From Parasponia andersonii (lineage: Eukaryota; Streptophyta; Magnoliopsida; Rosales; Cannabaceae), in contig JXTB01000297.1 of NCBI GenBank assembly GCA_002914805.1, positions 335,427-399,426 on the forward strand: a DNA stretch of 64,000 nucleotides. Reading direction: 5' to 3'. Shown here piece after piece: positions 13,061-25,189 of this stretch. The notes beneath the pieces are model-generated. The model was not told the DNA's origin and ran no database searches. It was given only the letters and a program-made list of their open reading frames with translations. Positions within the stretch are counted from its first letter, which is position 1, and every line of letters begins with the position of its first letter. The translations under genes and the position numbers were made by a program.

Positions 13061-13394
13061 ATGGTGGGTTTTTCTTCATTTCTCGTAATTCATTTTGGAG
13101 AAAAAAAGTAGTAATTGAATTTTGACGTTCTTTTTTTTTTGAAAAAAAAATTAATTTTCAATTTATGTGTTATTTTTTATTTTTTGGTATATAGTTTGTG
13201 TCTTCAAATCTGCTACCCCGTTGGCTTGAAGTTCTTCTGACCGAAAAGTTCTACAACGCTTGCTTAATTCACGAAGAGGCTAAGAAGAACGAGAAGAACA
13301 TTTACTGCTTGGACTGTTGCATCAGCCTCTGCCCTCACTGTTTGCCCCCTCATCGCTCTCACCGACTTTTGCAGGTTCCCCTCTCTCTTTCTTT

Positions 13395-13443
<49 letters not shown>

Positions 13444-14613
13444 AAATCAAGTTTTGAATTTTGAATTTTGAATTTTCTTACTTATTTCATGGGTCTGTCT
13501 TTGGCTTTCATGTCAGATAAGGAGGTATGTGTACCATGATGTTATAAGACTGGATGATGCTACCAAGTTAATTGACACTGCTTATGTTCAAGTAAGTAAA
13601 ATTCTTTAACTTACAAAACCCATGATTAATTGCACTTCTCTCCGGTTTTTTTTTTTTTTTTTCTATCTGGCTTTCTAGGATGTGGACCATGGCTTTTAAT
13701 ATTAGAAAAATGAAAAGAAAAAATCGAATAAAAATATAGAGAAAGTGAAAAAGCAAATTAATTGGGAGTGACTACCCCATGTTTTAATTGCTTTGATTTT
13801 TCGTATTATAATTGATTTTTCTCACGTCTATATCTTTCATGGGCTTTATGTGTTCTTAGTTCATTAAATTTAAGAGCATAGATTAACATGTCTTGCTCCA
13901 TTTTCTACAGTCGTACACAACCAACAGTGCTAAAGTGGTATTTTTAAATCAAAGGCCTCAGACAAGGACTTTCAGAGGCTCCGGCAATATCTGCTGCACC
14001 TGTGAAAGAAGCCTTCAAGACCCTTATGTCTTTTGCTCTCTCTCATGCAAGGTCAGTCACTCTCACCCATACATACATACATACAAATATACATACCCAA
14101 AACCCCAAAACACAATCTCTTTAATCCTTAAACAACCATATTATCCCCAATTCAATATTTTGGTTGTTTTTTAAATAATTTTTCTCATCTGGGTCCTTTT
14201 TTTATTTCGGACCCCATTTTTATTTTTCTTTCAAGTAATTGATTTTTGTTGTTGTTTTACAGATTGATTACCTCATTCGAACCGAAGGTGGTCTTTCCAA
14301 TTACCTATTCGAGTGTAAGTTTTTGTCCCTACCCGAACCGGGTCCAGAAGATGGATTGATAACACCCGACTCGGTTCTCGAACCATCCGGTTCGGCCCGA
14401 ACCTCATCCGGGTCGGGTGGGAACGGCAGCGTGGGGTGCAGGAACTTGGCCTGCACCGCCGCTACAGCTGATCAGATTGTGAGGAAAAAGAGAAGCAGCG
14501 TTTCGGCGTACCGGGCGGCGTGTCGGCCGGTTTGCTCGCCAGTTTCCGAGATTTCGGCGGCGGCTTTGATGAACCGGCGGAAAGGGAATCCGCAGAGGGC
14601 TCCGCTTTATTGA
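13061..14613 (+). CDS. PLATZ transcription factor, five exons, 249 aa
   Basis: Coding exons: 13061-13063 (ATG alone), 13195-13374, 13517-13591, 13911-14051 and 14263-14613; all introns are GT...AG and phases join without a break (750 nt). The product is a plant AT-rich-sequence- and zinc-binding protein, a nuclear DNA-binding regulator usually described as repressive. Diagnostic features are WLEVLLTEKFYNACLIHEE, a Cys/His cluster CLDCCISLCPHC followed by HRSH (the N-terminal zinc module), RRYVYHDVIRLDD, and a second cluster ICCTCERSLQDPYVFCSLSCK. The C-terminal tail is Ser/Gly-rich and then basic, without a known fold. Length fits the family (about 200-260 aa). The start is inferred: exon 2 is open upstream of its acceptor but lacks an ATG, and the ATG at 13061 sits directly against a GT donor. 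Another unseen upstream exon is the alternative. The family member is not assigned. Confidence 0.93.
13395..13442 (+). repeat. (AC)n(AT)n compound microsatellite in PLATZ intron 2
   Basis: About 18 AC units followed by about 6 AT units, entirely inside the intron between 13375 and 13516. It would be a polymorphic marker and has no coding effect. Confidence 0.95.
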
Positions 14614-15897
14614 ATTTGTGTACGGATGAATGGTGGTGGTGACGAGAGAGGTAAGGGAGGTTTGAAATTGAAATATATCACTAATTGGTACTATTATTAT
14701 TACTATTATTATTGTTGTTATTGTGGCCCTTCCTTGAGGGTAGTTTCGGTACAAAGGACAGAAAGTTCTTCCTCCCAATTTTGTAGAGAATTATGTTCTC
14801 ACTCTCTCTGGCATTGGTATTGGACCTATTGGTATTCTAGCTGGTTCATTTTGTGCCAATTCAAATTGTTTAGCGGTTACTTTTCTTTGTTCACGTCTTC
14901 TTTACAAAGTTATATCGAGTAATGGCGACATACAGTCATTAATGACATTTTAGCTTTTTACCCAGTTTGTAGTGTTTTGTTGGGGTTCATATGAGAATAT
15001 CAAGATCATGGTAGTTTTTCTTTGTTCTATAATTAATTTGAGAGACAAAAATTGAGCTTGCATTTTTGGACTAAAAGTACCAATAAAACTGTTAATAAAA
15101 ATCAAATATATGAGTTGTAGTAGGACATTGTATTACCCACCAGATGTTTGATGGAGATCCCAGAATCGTATACCCACCATTACTTCTATTTTGGTGGTTT
15201 CCTCAGTTCTCTCAATGGTTCCCTAGGACATAGTAGTGACAAAATTAAAAAGCTAGCCATGCCCATTAGGATGAGGCTATTATATTATTTTACCAATTTT
15301 TCCTTCACCAATGTCTCTTTGTTTGAGAAGGGAAACTCTATTGACTATATATATTTTTTTAGGCATATAACATATACAATAAAGTTTACTTTTATGGGGA
15401 ACTTGTTTTGTCAAGTATATTTTTAAACCTTTGCTAGGATTTAAGTTTGTATGTATTCTCAAGAAAGTAACAAAATTAGGCACACATTGATTTGCGGGGC
15501 CACTCTTAATTTTTTTTCCATTTGTTTGGCTTGTTGTTCGATGTATTTCATATTTGCATGCAATTGTGGTATTTTTTTTTTTTTAATTTTTGGTAGATTT
15601 TTCTCTCTTTTTCCCCTCACCTGCACACAATATAGTTTAGTACACGAGTTTTCGAGTGTGGCTGTGTCACAACCGTGTATTATTCACATTGATCTCAGGA
15701 TCCGCACTAGTACATAATTGTGATTGATTACCCCAACGCTACGAATTATTAGTGGCGTCCTGTAACAGCAATACTATGAATGAGTCATTAATGATATCCA
15801 ATATATGCGTTATTCTGTCAGGAATCGATTTTAATAGATTGAGTCTTTTATTTAGATCGTATTTAAAGTTTAATTATAATTAACTAATTGCAAACTG

Positions 15898-16021
15898 ATA
15901 CATGGTGTTGGACATTATAGTATTACTATATAGTTAATCACCTAATCAAAGCACAAATATGCTACGTGGTGTTGGGCACCGTAGCATTGCTCAAGTGATA
16001 ATCACCTAATCAAAGCACAAT
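15898..16021. repeat. Two degenerate direct repeats of about 60 bp with an internal hairpin
   Basis: ATGGTGTTGGACATTATAG...TAATCACCTAATCAAAGCACAA at 15898-15957 is repeated at 15961-16020 with substitutions. In the second copy GCTACG(T)GGTG can pair with CACCGTAGC across a short loop. It may be a decayed MITE or a local duplication. Confidence 0.5.
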
Positions 16022-18256
16022 TACTGTAGCATATTTGTAGAAGGAAGCAAAGGAAGAATATATCGTTCTAAGACGTGTGTGTGATAGTTGTACTTACCAA
16101 TAGAGCTAAAATCTAACGATTTAGGATTTATATAATGATTTATAAGGCATATTTTCTTTCCTTTATAATTTTCTTTTGAAATGATTTATATTCATCAAAT
16201 TTATTAAATGATTTAAAAAAAACTCTACCAATACATTAAAAAAAGAAAAAAAAAAGAAACAAAAAAGAGCTCTATACACAAAATTCTCGTGTTTTAGTAA
16301 TAATAAATGAAATATTGAAATGATTTATTTTTAACCAAATATTCTTGACGCTTGGCCATAAAAAGGAAATATTGGGTAAAATTAAGCAATAGCTACCTAA
16401 TAAAATGCCTAGTGTTGCATAAAATAGCAAAAAAGGCTTCTTTTGGTAAGCAAATTAAAACAATTTCACTGTCTAATGCATGGGATCTGTCTGCAATTTA
16501 GCTCTAGTTGTACGTAGTAGGTGCATTACGGGGTTAGTGAGACTTGCATTATTGCTTTAATGAGATTTTGTTGGCCTGTTTTAATTTTTAAGGGAAGACA
16601 AAAAAAATTCCTATGAATACTTTGTTTAAAATAATACCGTCTGATCATTTGCACAAGTTTCATATTTCAGACGAAAAAAACTTGCTTGCTTGCTCTAACA
16701 TTTGTTCACAGGAGGACAAAAGTTGCAATTATTTATTACAGCAGTTCGTACAAACTATAACTTCCCTAACGCAAATAGGCATTGGGAAGGAAGGGGTTGC
16801 GATATGCCAAGTTGCCAACCAGCCTTGACCCACGACCCACGATATGCTTTTATGAGATGGTAGTACTTGGCAGTTACATGAAATGATGAGGTTGGATATA
16901 TAACACATTCATTATTTTGATTTTGTGGGGTTGAAAATAATTAATTTTCAAAATTAACATTTACAGCTTATTCTTAATTCCAAATTTTTCCCGACTGTTA
17001 CTTTTGCCCAATATCATCTTCTTCCAAAATTTTAGAATTGCCCACTTGATTCAATTGCTTCACTATACGCATCTAGCTCTTCTACGATAATTATATGAAA
17101 GAGTCCTTTTTTTTTTTAATGTAAAATACCCTTCTTCTTCTCATGCAGGCTGATTATATTTCTTTGAATGAGAATGTACATGTACAATATACTTATAAAT
17201 ATTATTGAAGATTTAGAATAGAATATGGCTTTTTTTTTTTAGTTGAAAAAAAAAAATATGGATATCCCAATTCTCAGGTTTTGGAAGAACAATCAGGCAA
17301 GGTGAGCCACCTGAAGTAAGGACAAGTGTTAGGCACTTATTGATCCTCTCTGGGTGTCCGCGTCGGTTACAGGTATTACTTTAGTCCTTAGCTGTGTCTC
17401 ATTGAGCACTCCAAAAACGCTGTAGTTTTCCGCCCAATTTCCAGGCGTAATGGCCACATATACCCCAAATTAGAAAAGAATATGTTGGTACATTTGAGCT
17501 ATACTCGGGACCACCATATCTCCTATGGCTCTTAAACATACATAAGTATAATATGTATTCATCATATCCAATTAATATTTGTGATTAAGTGTCATGAAGT
17601 ACTTATAAGGATCAGATGGTGGGAGTTTTTTTTCCTTTTTTTTTTCTCAAATGTTCTTTTTTTTTTTTTTTTAATAAAGCTAGTGTTAGATTAAAGACGC
17701 CACTTTTCATTTACACAACTGGGTTATACTTATAATTTTAGTTACTGTTATAGTATATTCACTATTCAATCAATACCTGATCAATATTTTGGTGATTTAG
17801 ATACGATATAACGTACGATTAAATATGAGCTATCGAAATAAATTATATGAGACTATGACAGTCCACAAAGTTCTCCTCCTATATATATAAGACAACTTCC
17901 AAATATGATCATTCAAATACTAGAAAGAAAATTATTATGCAGTGCATATTGATCTTGGGTGGAAACATTAGTCATGTAACGATTTTTGTTCAATAATTAA
18001 GAAGTATGGTCGTTTCGTTCTTCTACCCAAAAAATATAAATAAGCAAATTGTTACGTTATTTCATATACATACACATATATTAAAAATATTTGACTGACA
18101 GTGTTGCCTCATGAGAGACAGATCCTTCCCGTTAGCCCTGGCATTTTGGTCTCATCGAATATTCGTATTTGTGGCTGTATATAATACATATGTATTAATG
18201 TATATGTAGAAAAATACTGTATTAGATTAGGCACAATTACAAATTAATATCTTTTT

Positions 18257-18353
18257 ATACTATAAATAGTGAAACATTTTTGCTCTGGAGTATAAATAGT
18301 GAAACATGGATGAATTAAGGGAGTATAAATTGTGAAACATGGATGAATTAAAG
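18257..18353 (+). repeat. Short tandem repeat, about 33-bp unit
   Basis: The unit around GAGTATAAATAGTGAAACAT occurs at 18288-18320 and 18321-18353, with a partial copy from 18257 and degenerate GTGAAACATT traces to about 18400. Confidence 0.7.
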
Positions 18354-19320
18354 GAGGCATAGCGGTGTTACATTTTGTATAGATGGTGAAACATTCATTG
18401 TAAAGCTAGGGGGCCCTGTGAAACAGCTGGATGCTATTTTTTACAACGTGTCGAACTGTCACTTACTGTTTAGCTTTTTTTTTTCTTTTTTTTTTTTAAA
18501 AAAAAATCTTTTAATTTTCTTTTTGATAATAATAACGAGGATTGATTTTGGTGAGTACGAAAAAAGGACTTTATGAAAAGACATGTGATTATTCTGAGGC
18601 AGTTCAAAATCAAATGTTCAATGCATCCCTATTAGCAAAAGAGAAAAAAGATAACTTTTTTTTTAATTTTATTATTTTACGAACATATTTTTTTTGTCAA
18701 AAAAATGGTCATTTCCCTCTGAGATAATCGATAATGATTTTCGTTTTTGATTCTCTCGCTCAGAGAAGGTAGAAATAATAAACTCCAAAGAAAAGTTAAA
18801 TAATTATGAATTATCGCATTTGAGATTGCTAATAAATAAAGTCATGCAGAACTTAAGCTGTATCCTAAAAAGTAGTTAGAACATTGAAAATTTTACATGT
18901 CGGAATATCTTTTCGGACATTAATCCTAATATACATTTTACAGTATTTTACTTTTAAGAGTTATAAATTTATTAGCTATATTATTTATATATTTGTTTAC
19001 CAAAACAATAAACCTAATTGTAAATCTGAGTAAAAATAGATAAGAAAAATTATACGCAAAAATCTCTCACACAATAATATAGCATGCATCTTTTATCAAT
19101 CATGTAACAGACGTGGTCTCACTTTAAAAGTATACGGTGGTTAAAAAATATTTCATATTATTATATAAAGTTTATGTGTATAAATTATGTGTATCCTTTG
19201 TATTACTCCGGTAACTCCCCGTCGAAAAGAAAAACCTAATGTTAAGCTGAAATTGGGTTAAAACTGGCTAAACATCATAATACTGAGCTAAAAAGTAGTA
19301 AAAATCTAAAAATCATGCTA

Positions 19321-19821
19321 AAAAGTGGCATTTTTACAAGAACCGAGAATCTGCCAAAGAGGGGCGCCGCGGCTCTAGGAATCAAGAAAAGAGCCATTTT
19401 TTTACCGACTTAAGGTGTTTTGATGCAATGGGACTCCGAATTTGTGCGGAACGCAATCTAAATACCATCTAGACTTAATTCTTCATAAATAAGAACCTTT
19501 ACATCAGATGGTGGAGGATCGTATATACCTAAGAGCCACCAGACACACTAAAACCTAGAGAGAGAGGAGGAGAGCTTGTGGAACAGTTGCAGCATTCATC
19601 CTCGTTCTTCCTTATTTTCTTCACATTTTTCTTTTTGTTTCTTATTCCTAGTATGATGTTCTTGTTATTTATTTTTATATACATACTGAGATAGGTCCCA
19701 TATTAAGTTAAGGGTGATTTCAAGGTCATTTATTATATCTTATTACCTGTTAGGATGACCACCTAGATTATTAGTGATAAATATATATTGCTAGGATTAT
19801 TTATGGGCATTTATTATATCT
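19321..19821 (+). mobile_element. Older LTR-retrotransposon fragment, interrupted by the gypsy element
   Basis: The GC-rich stretch AGGGGCGCCGCGGC near 19360, the AACCTAGAGAGAGAGG leader-like motif near 19555 and the pyrimidine-rich 19590-19650 stretch resemble the R-U5 end of an LTR. On the far side of the gypsy insertion, 28595-29150 contains CTTATGGGATCGACTC, of the kind found in leaders of some plant gypsy elements. I infer that the gypsy element inserted into an older retroelement leader; this rests on texture and short motifs only. Confidence 0.3.
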
Positions 19822-19826
19822 AAACT
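19822..19826. repeat. Target-site duplication AAACT (left copy)
   Basis: Matches AAACT at 28590-28594 exactly, the 5-bp duplication expected of gypsy integration. Confidence 0.85.
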
Positions 19827-20615
19827 TATTGGTGCTTTTTTTACCAGCTGTCCATGTATCTCTGAACTGCTGACGTTGTATCCACCAACCGTCTAGGTAT
19901 CTTTGCTATCTCGGAATGCCTTTAGCTTCAGGCTGAGACGGAGAGGTGGGGGTGGCCACCTGCAAAGACTCTCCGATGTTTAAGTCAGTGATTTATCCCC
20001 GAGACTGAACAGCAAGGATTTAGTTTTTCTCTGTAAACGTTTTTATTGTATATCTCTCTCTTTAGAGAGGAAACAAGGCTTATATATATAATCCTGCAAC
20101 TGGAAGCTTTCTGGCTCTCAATCACAGGATCGAGTACCTTTTTCCATCATGACTTACTCCAGAAATCACGGATCGTGGTTACCGTGACCTCCCTTGCATC
20201 GTCGCGGCCTATTTTCCGCCGTCCCCTACTACTCCAGCCTGTCGGGAGTGAGATTTTGATAAGCCGTCGTTCTGTCAGGACGACTTGCCCAATGTGCGTA
20301 CCTACCCAAGATCGGATTAAATGTTCTGTCTAGGTCTGGAGCGGTGAGCTGCTTCCTACGGTATTCTAGCAGAAGACCCTTGAGGCTCCCGACCCCCAGC
20401 TGTCGAGGTAAAAATTAGACTGGCCAAATCCATCCAGGGTTTGGGATAGGTTCGGCCCTGGCTTCAGGCAGCCCATAGGCCTATGCGGTACTACGTGCGA
20501 CTCGTGTGGCTTTTGATCGGTCACTCTGGATACGTGTCGGACTGTGTGCCCTACTTGTGACCTGTTCTACCACTTAATCGTCTACGTGGTATATGATTTA
20601 GGAACGAGTCCCACA
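19827..20615 (-). mobile_element. Left LTR of the gypsy element (its 3' LTR)
   Basis: 789 bp, highly similar along its length to 27798-28589. In the element's sense it starts TGTGGGAC and ends CACCAATA; the right copy ends CACCAACA, so the terminal CA has mutated here. The TATA-like TTATATATATAAGCC on the minus strand (about 20075-20090) precedes a GA-rich stretch and is the likely promoter. Confidence 0.85.
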
Positions 20616-20632
20616 ACTGCCCCCATTTCTCT
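20616..20632 (-). other. Polypurine tract of the gypsy element
   Basis: On the minus strand AGAGAAATGGGGGCAGT abuts the LTR start TGTGGG. Its side of the element fixes the transcription direction as minus. Confidence 0.65.
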
Positions 20633-20977
20633 ATTTGATGGATTCGTACCCATCAAGTGGGGAAATCGTATCTCCGGTCCTCCAATTTGAGGGATATACG
20701 TGGCTCCTCCACTGTCACTCCTCTCCAATTGCCGACATTAGGGCACGCCATCCCGTGTCACAATTTTTTCAAATTTTTGAAATTGTAATGCCTCCATCTT
20801 CCTTGCCCTACTCTTCTCTAAGGAAAAAACTCTTCGGCTCCCCCTCTATAAAAGCTGCATTTACGCTCATTTCTTACTTTACCAAAATCTCCAAGTATTC
20901 CAGTTTTCTCAAATCTTAGGGTTTCCGCATCTTCCTTTTTCCAGAACCTTTCGTCTTCTTCGATCGCACCTAACACG

Positions 20978-23900
20978 ATGGCCCTGAATCAGAGTCAGAA
21001 ACTTCGCCCCGTCGCGGATTCCGAATTAGGGTCATTGAGGAGGCAGCTCTGCTTCCCCGGCGGAGTCACTTTAGAGAGGGTCGACGGCCCAGCGGACTGG
21101 TGCTTTTATCCCTCTACTCCAGAAGGCTCCATCGTCCTAGGGAGAAGGCATCTGGAGTGGCTGCGGTTTCTTCTTCCTCCCTTGGTCCACCAGTTCTTTA
21201 GCCTTACGGAGATTCATCCGATGCAACTCAATGCTAATGGAGTCATGATCTTGATGGGGCTTTTTGCCTTGTCCGTCCTCTTCAACACGCATATCGACCT
21301 GGAAGTGGTTTTCAATGCCTATAAGCTTACCATCATCCCTAAAAAGAGCTCTTACCATACTTTCTATCTCCAGCCGCTCCCGGGGCGCCACATCTTCTGG
21401 GGCTTGCCAAGGTTGGATAAGCAGTGGGATTCTCATTCCAGGATATACGTCGTCGGAGGGGCGTGGTGCTCTCCCCTGGTGAATGGAGAGCATTTTCAAA
21501 TCCCCTCGTTCTTTATACAAAGTAAGTACTGAGTCGTGAATTTCGTATCCGTGCATATTTCGTCCGTTTTTACTCATGACATTTTGCCTTGCGCAGCCTC
21601 TTCGGAGGAAAGCAGGTTCGAGTCTCGGCTGTCGGCGGGTCAGCTCCAGGAGCTAGAGGGAATCATCCTCTTTGGGTCGTCCGGGGATTGCCGACATATC
21701 CAAGCTGTCCTGAATCCCCAGGTGATGAATATGATGCCAAGGATGGTCTCATATCTCCTCTTCCCGCTAGACACATAGGTCATCACCAAGCATCTTTGGA
21801 GCCAGCTTGATGCCTCCGCCCTGAACTGGTTCTGCCGGGATAAGCAGGGTCGCATTTCCATAGTGGGTTGTCAGATCATGGCCTCGAGCCAGCTGTAAGG
21901 TCCCAATGACCTGTGGCACCGTCCAGTCACGAGCTTAAAGATGTGGTGAAGCTCGTGGCTGAGGAGTATGTCAGGTTCCGTAGGGAAGAAACCGCTGCCC
22001 CCAAGAGAGCTAAGGGTGAGTTCATTTTTGTACCTTAGGGCTCCGTCGGTCAGGTCATGGCTGTGTTTTAACCATGTTGCTTGCTCTTCACAGGTTCAGA
22101 CGCAGGCCCTTCAGCAAACCCCTCCCCGGTCAAGGGGAAGACCACTATGCACAGGGCTCGCTCCAAGGTCCTCGTTGGTCAGTGTTTGGTGGTGTCCTCA
22201 GAGGACGAGGCCTCGGGAGTTATCATCCCAAGAACAGGCTCGGATGACGACCTGGAGGGTCTGTTTGTGACCGGGGGTGAAACGCCTGTAGTGCCACCTC
22301 CCGAGGCGGGCAGGCTCGTGATCCGAGAGGCACCGGCCATAAAGGCTGTGCATAGCGAATGGGTGCCTTTGAGCCTGCCCGGTGAGCCCTCTGCGTCGAC
22401 CTCTTCTGCCCCCAACTCTGGTTCAAAGGCGGGAATGGGGTCCGGTGCTGCCCGCTCCCGTAGAGATATAGCGGAGGGGCTCCGAGGTTGAAGTCTCGGC
22501 TGTCTTCCCCTCCCTCGGTCTCCACGAAGCAGGATCGCGAACCCGATTCGTCTAAGGGCGAGTGGAGCTCGGCGGGAAAGAGAGGCAAAACCGCCCCTGC
22601 TTCCGACAGCGATGACGATGGGGTTACTTTGACTCTCATGAAGAGGAGGAGGTCCGTGCGAGGTGGCGCGTCTAATGACGTTGGTCAAGATAAGACCGAA
22701 AAATCACACCTGGGCATTCCTTCGGCGGAGGTGGCGGCCGAAGCTGCTGACGCAGTAGTGGTCGTCTCAGCTTCTTCTATCGAGGGTGCACCCGGCGACA
22801 CCTTACTCTCCACCGCCACCACCTTTGCCATTCCGGGGGCGTCGAAAGAAGTCACTGGAGGCATTTGGTGGAGGGTGAAAGTGTCCTCACGGTCGGCGGA
22901 GTGGAATCGTATTGTTTAGATGCGGACAACACTCAGGGAGAGGGTACGGCTATAGAGCCCGAGCTGGAGGTGCTCTCCCCGGAGAATGTAGAGCTTTTGG
23001 CCAATCTCAGCATCGCACAGGTTTAGTTTGTCTTACCGTAAGCATCAGGTTCTTGGCATCCTCTCTGAACACTGACTCCTCTTTCTTGTGCTTTGCAGTT
23101 AGCTGCCTTCTAGTCCTTTTACTCCTCTCACATTAGCGAGCTAACCGGGCAGCTAAACGCCCGTGCTGTGATGGCCGAGTGGAGCGAGGCCGCCCTTGCC
23201 ACATTGAGGGCAGATTTTGACTTGTACCGGAGCCTGGACGAGGCTAGGGTCAGCAGCGTGGTGGCTCACGCTTTGAGCATCGAAAGGGCCTGCTAAGCGT
23301 GAGGAGCTAGTCACCGCGTTGGCTGAGGCAGAGACCGTTAGGTTGGTCCAAACCGAGGCTGCCAGGCTAACCTAGGCCGAGCTCAAGATCAAGGAGCAGG
23401 AGCTGCAGAATGCGGGGGCGGAGATGGGTCTGGCTTTCATTGCTCACGACAGAGTCATCGACGAGGCCAAAGAAGCGAGGAAAGCCGAGGTAAAAGCCAA
23501 ACTTGAGGTCAATTCCTTGCAGCGTAGGCTCGACTGGTCCAACGAGGTAATCTGACATCTCTATTCAGATCACAAAAAAACTGATGGAGGCTCATGTCAA
23601 ATTATCTCGCAAATGTGGCGAAGATCTCGTCAATATTAACAATCTTTTGATCGACTTATCGCAGCAGTAAGCAGAGCTGAGGCTAGCTGCGCTGAGGGAT
23701 AAACTGGCGAACGCAGAGAAGCTGAAGACAAGGTACCAGAGATAGGTGGATGTCCTTTCTACAGAGAGCTATAGGTCTGCCTGGGAGAACAGTGAATTCG
23801 AAGGCCACGTAGAGGTGGTAACACCAGACCAGTTCGATGAGCAGAAAGGCGTCGAGAGGGACCATTATTCCATCAGGTACTACATGCAGCAGTTAAGGGA

Positions 23901-24536
23901 CGAGATTAATATCATGTACCCTGCTGATGTGTTGAAGATGCTCGACGAAGAAAAAGATGGGTCATCTACATCTGCTTCTGTTGCCAAGGAGATTGTTCTC
24001 ACTCCGGGGTCTGCCAGAACAAGCTATGGAGGTCTCTGGGGATCAGCCTGGTAAGGGCACCTTGACGGGCGGAGGGTCAAGCGCGGCCATCTTGTCCAGC
24101 GACGATTTCGACCCCGGTATGCCGTCCTCCGCTGCATCTGGTCCAAGCGTCGAAGCCGGTGTCGCTTCCCTCCCCGGAGGTAACTAGGGACTGTCGCTCT
24201 TTTATACATTTGTAAAATGCTGACCACTCTATGTAGAGTTGACCCCTGTTGCAAGTAACTGTTTAAATAATAAAACGGCGTATTCTTCTCACACTTATTC
24301 TGTGTTATCTATTATATTCATTATTATTTTTTTTTTTTGGTTGCTTGCATCCGTGGTTAGGGTCAGACATCGTATACGATGCCATTCCTTTGTCGGCGGT
24401 CTGCCCGGCTTCCGGGTCTGGCCCAATCGTATGTGATGCGGAGTTACTAGCGAATTCCCCTTATGCTATGACCGACGAGGTCAGCTCCGAAGATTGGGAC
24501 GTGAGTTCCGGCTCGCCCGAATTTGAGGATGTATAA
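20978..24536 (+). pseudogene. Antisense ORF (aORF) of the gypsy element, spliced and decayed
   Basis: Runs opposite to gag-pol. Exon 1 (20978-21521) starts MALNQSQKLRP and carries WLRFLLPPLVHQFF, NGVMILMGLFAL and LPGRHIFWGL, the pattern of plant retroelement antisense ORFs often annotated as putative plant transposon protein. It ends in AAA|GTAAGT, and GCGCAG|CC at 21597 continues the same frame (SSEESRFESRL), so the intron is credible. Later parts (22081-24190) encode acidic, Ser/Pro-rich and Ala/Glu/Lys-rich sequence likely to form coiled coils (23160-23720). Stops at 21776 and 21895 and several further on disable it. The region is clearly more GC-rich than the flanking DNA. The molecular role of such ORFs is unknown. 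Confidence 0.6.
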
Positions 24537-24862
24537 CTTCCGTTATGACTTATCCTAGCAGAATATGAACCGCGCGTATGGCTGGACTTCTCCGACCCTA
24601 AATGGGAACGTGCCAGGAACCAGCTCCAAGGATTGGTCGACAACTGTTTGGACCCGTCACTTCAGAGAAGGAGGCCTGGGCTTGGCTCTTTTTGGGAGCG
24701 AATAGGGCGTTACCACTCCGATGTGTCTTTGCGAGTCCGCTCAAGACCTGCTCCTTACAAATAGAGACACTGGGTCTGCGTTTGTGTCGACCACGTATCC
24801 TGTAATCTAAGCAATAATAAACAAAATTTGATTGTAATTTCCGCTTTCGCGCTTAGTCTTGC

Positions 24863-25090
24863 CCGGACCTACTTCCAACGGGTAGGTCTTGGTTCCGTTC
24901 ACTTCCTGCCCATGCGTAGCTAAGGTGCTCTCTGGGGAGGGTCTACTTCCAACGGGTAGACCCTGGTCCCGTTTGCCTTTGGCTTGTGCGTAGTGAAGGT
25001 GCCCCTTGGGGAGGGTCTGCTTCCAATGGGTAGACCCTGGCCCCTTTTTCCTTTGGTTCATGCTTAGCTTAAGTGCTCTCTAGGGGGGAT
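24863..25090. repeat. Three tandem units of about 75 bp in the gypsy non-coding region
   Basis: Each unit carries CTACTTCCAACGGGTAG (or one-base variants), then a GGTTC/GTTTG stretch, a GCGTAG-like motif and a TGGGGAGGG end. Units begin near 24868, 24941 and 25014. Confidence 0.8.
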
Positions 25091-25189
25091 CTCATCGCTC
25101 AAATCTCCCCCACCCTGCAGGTATTCCTTAAGGGGTCGGCGGCGAGTTTTCGCTGCTCGGACTGCTGCCTTTCGTATGTCCTCTCGGGT

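Larger units (their letters stand above)
14614..19320. other. AT-rich intergenic region, no gene supported
   Basis: Contains the PLATZ 3' flank (ACT/ATT-rich run at 14690-14720) and then spacer. Open frames reach at most about 98 codons and show no conserved motif. Two small degenerate repeats (15898-16021 and 18257-18353) are listed separately. A more GC-balanced stretch at 17270-17460 shows no protein I recognise on either strand. Confidence 0.5.

Noticed and set aside
13198-13464. 88-codon frame read as a separate gene
   Set aside because: It begins at a GTG and runs past the exon 2 donor into a CA/TA microsatellite; it is PLATZ exon 2 plus intron.
14404-14778. 124-codon minus-strand frame opposite PLATZ exon 5
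   Set aside because: Shadow of a GC-rich exon on the other strand; no domain and no promoter.
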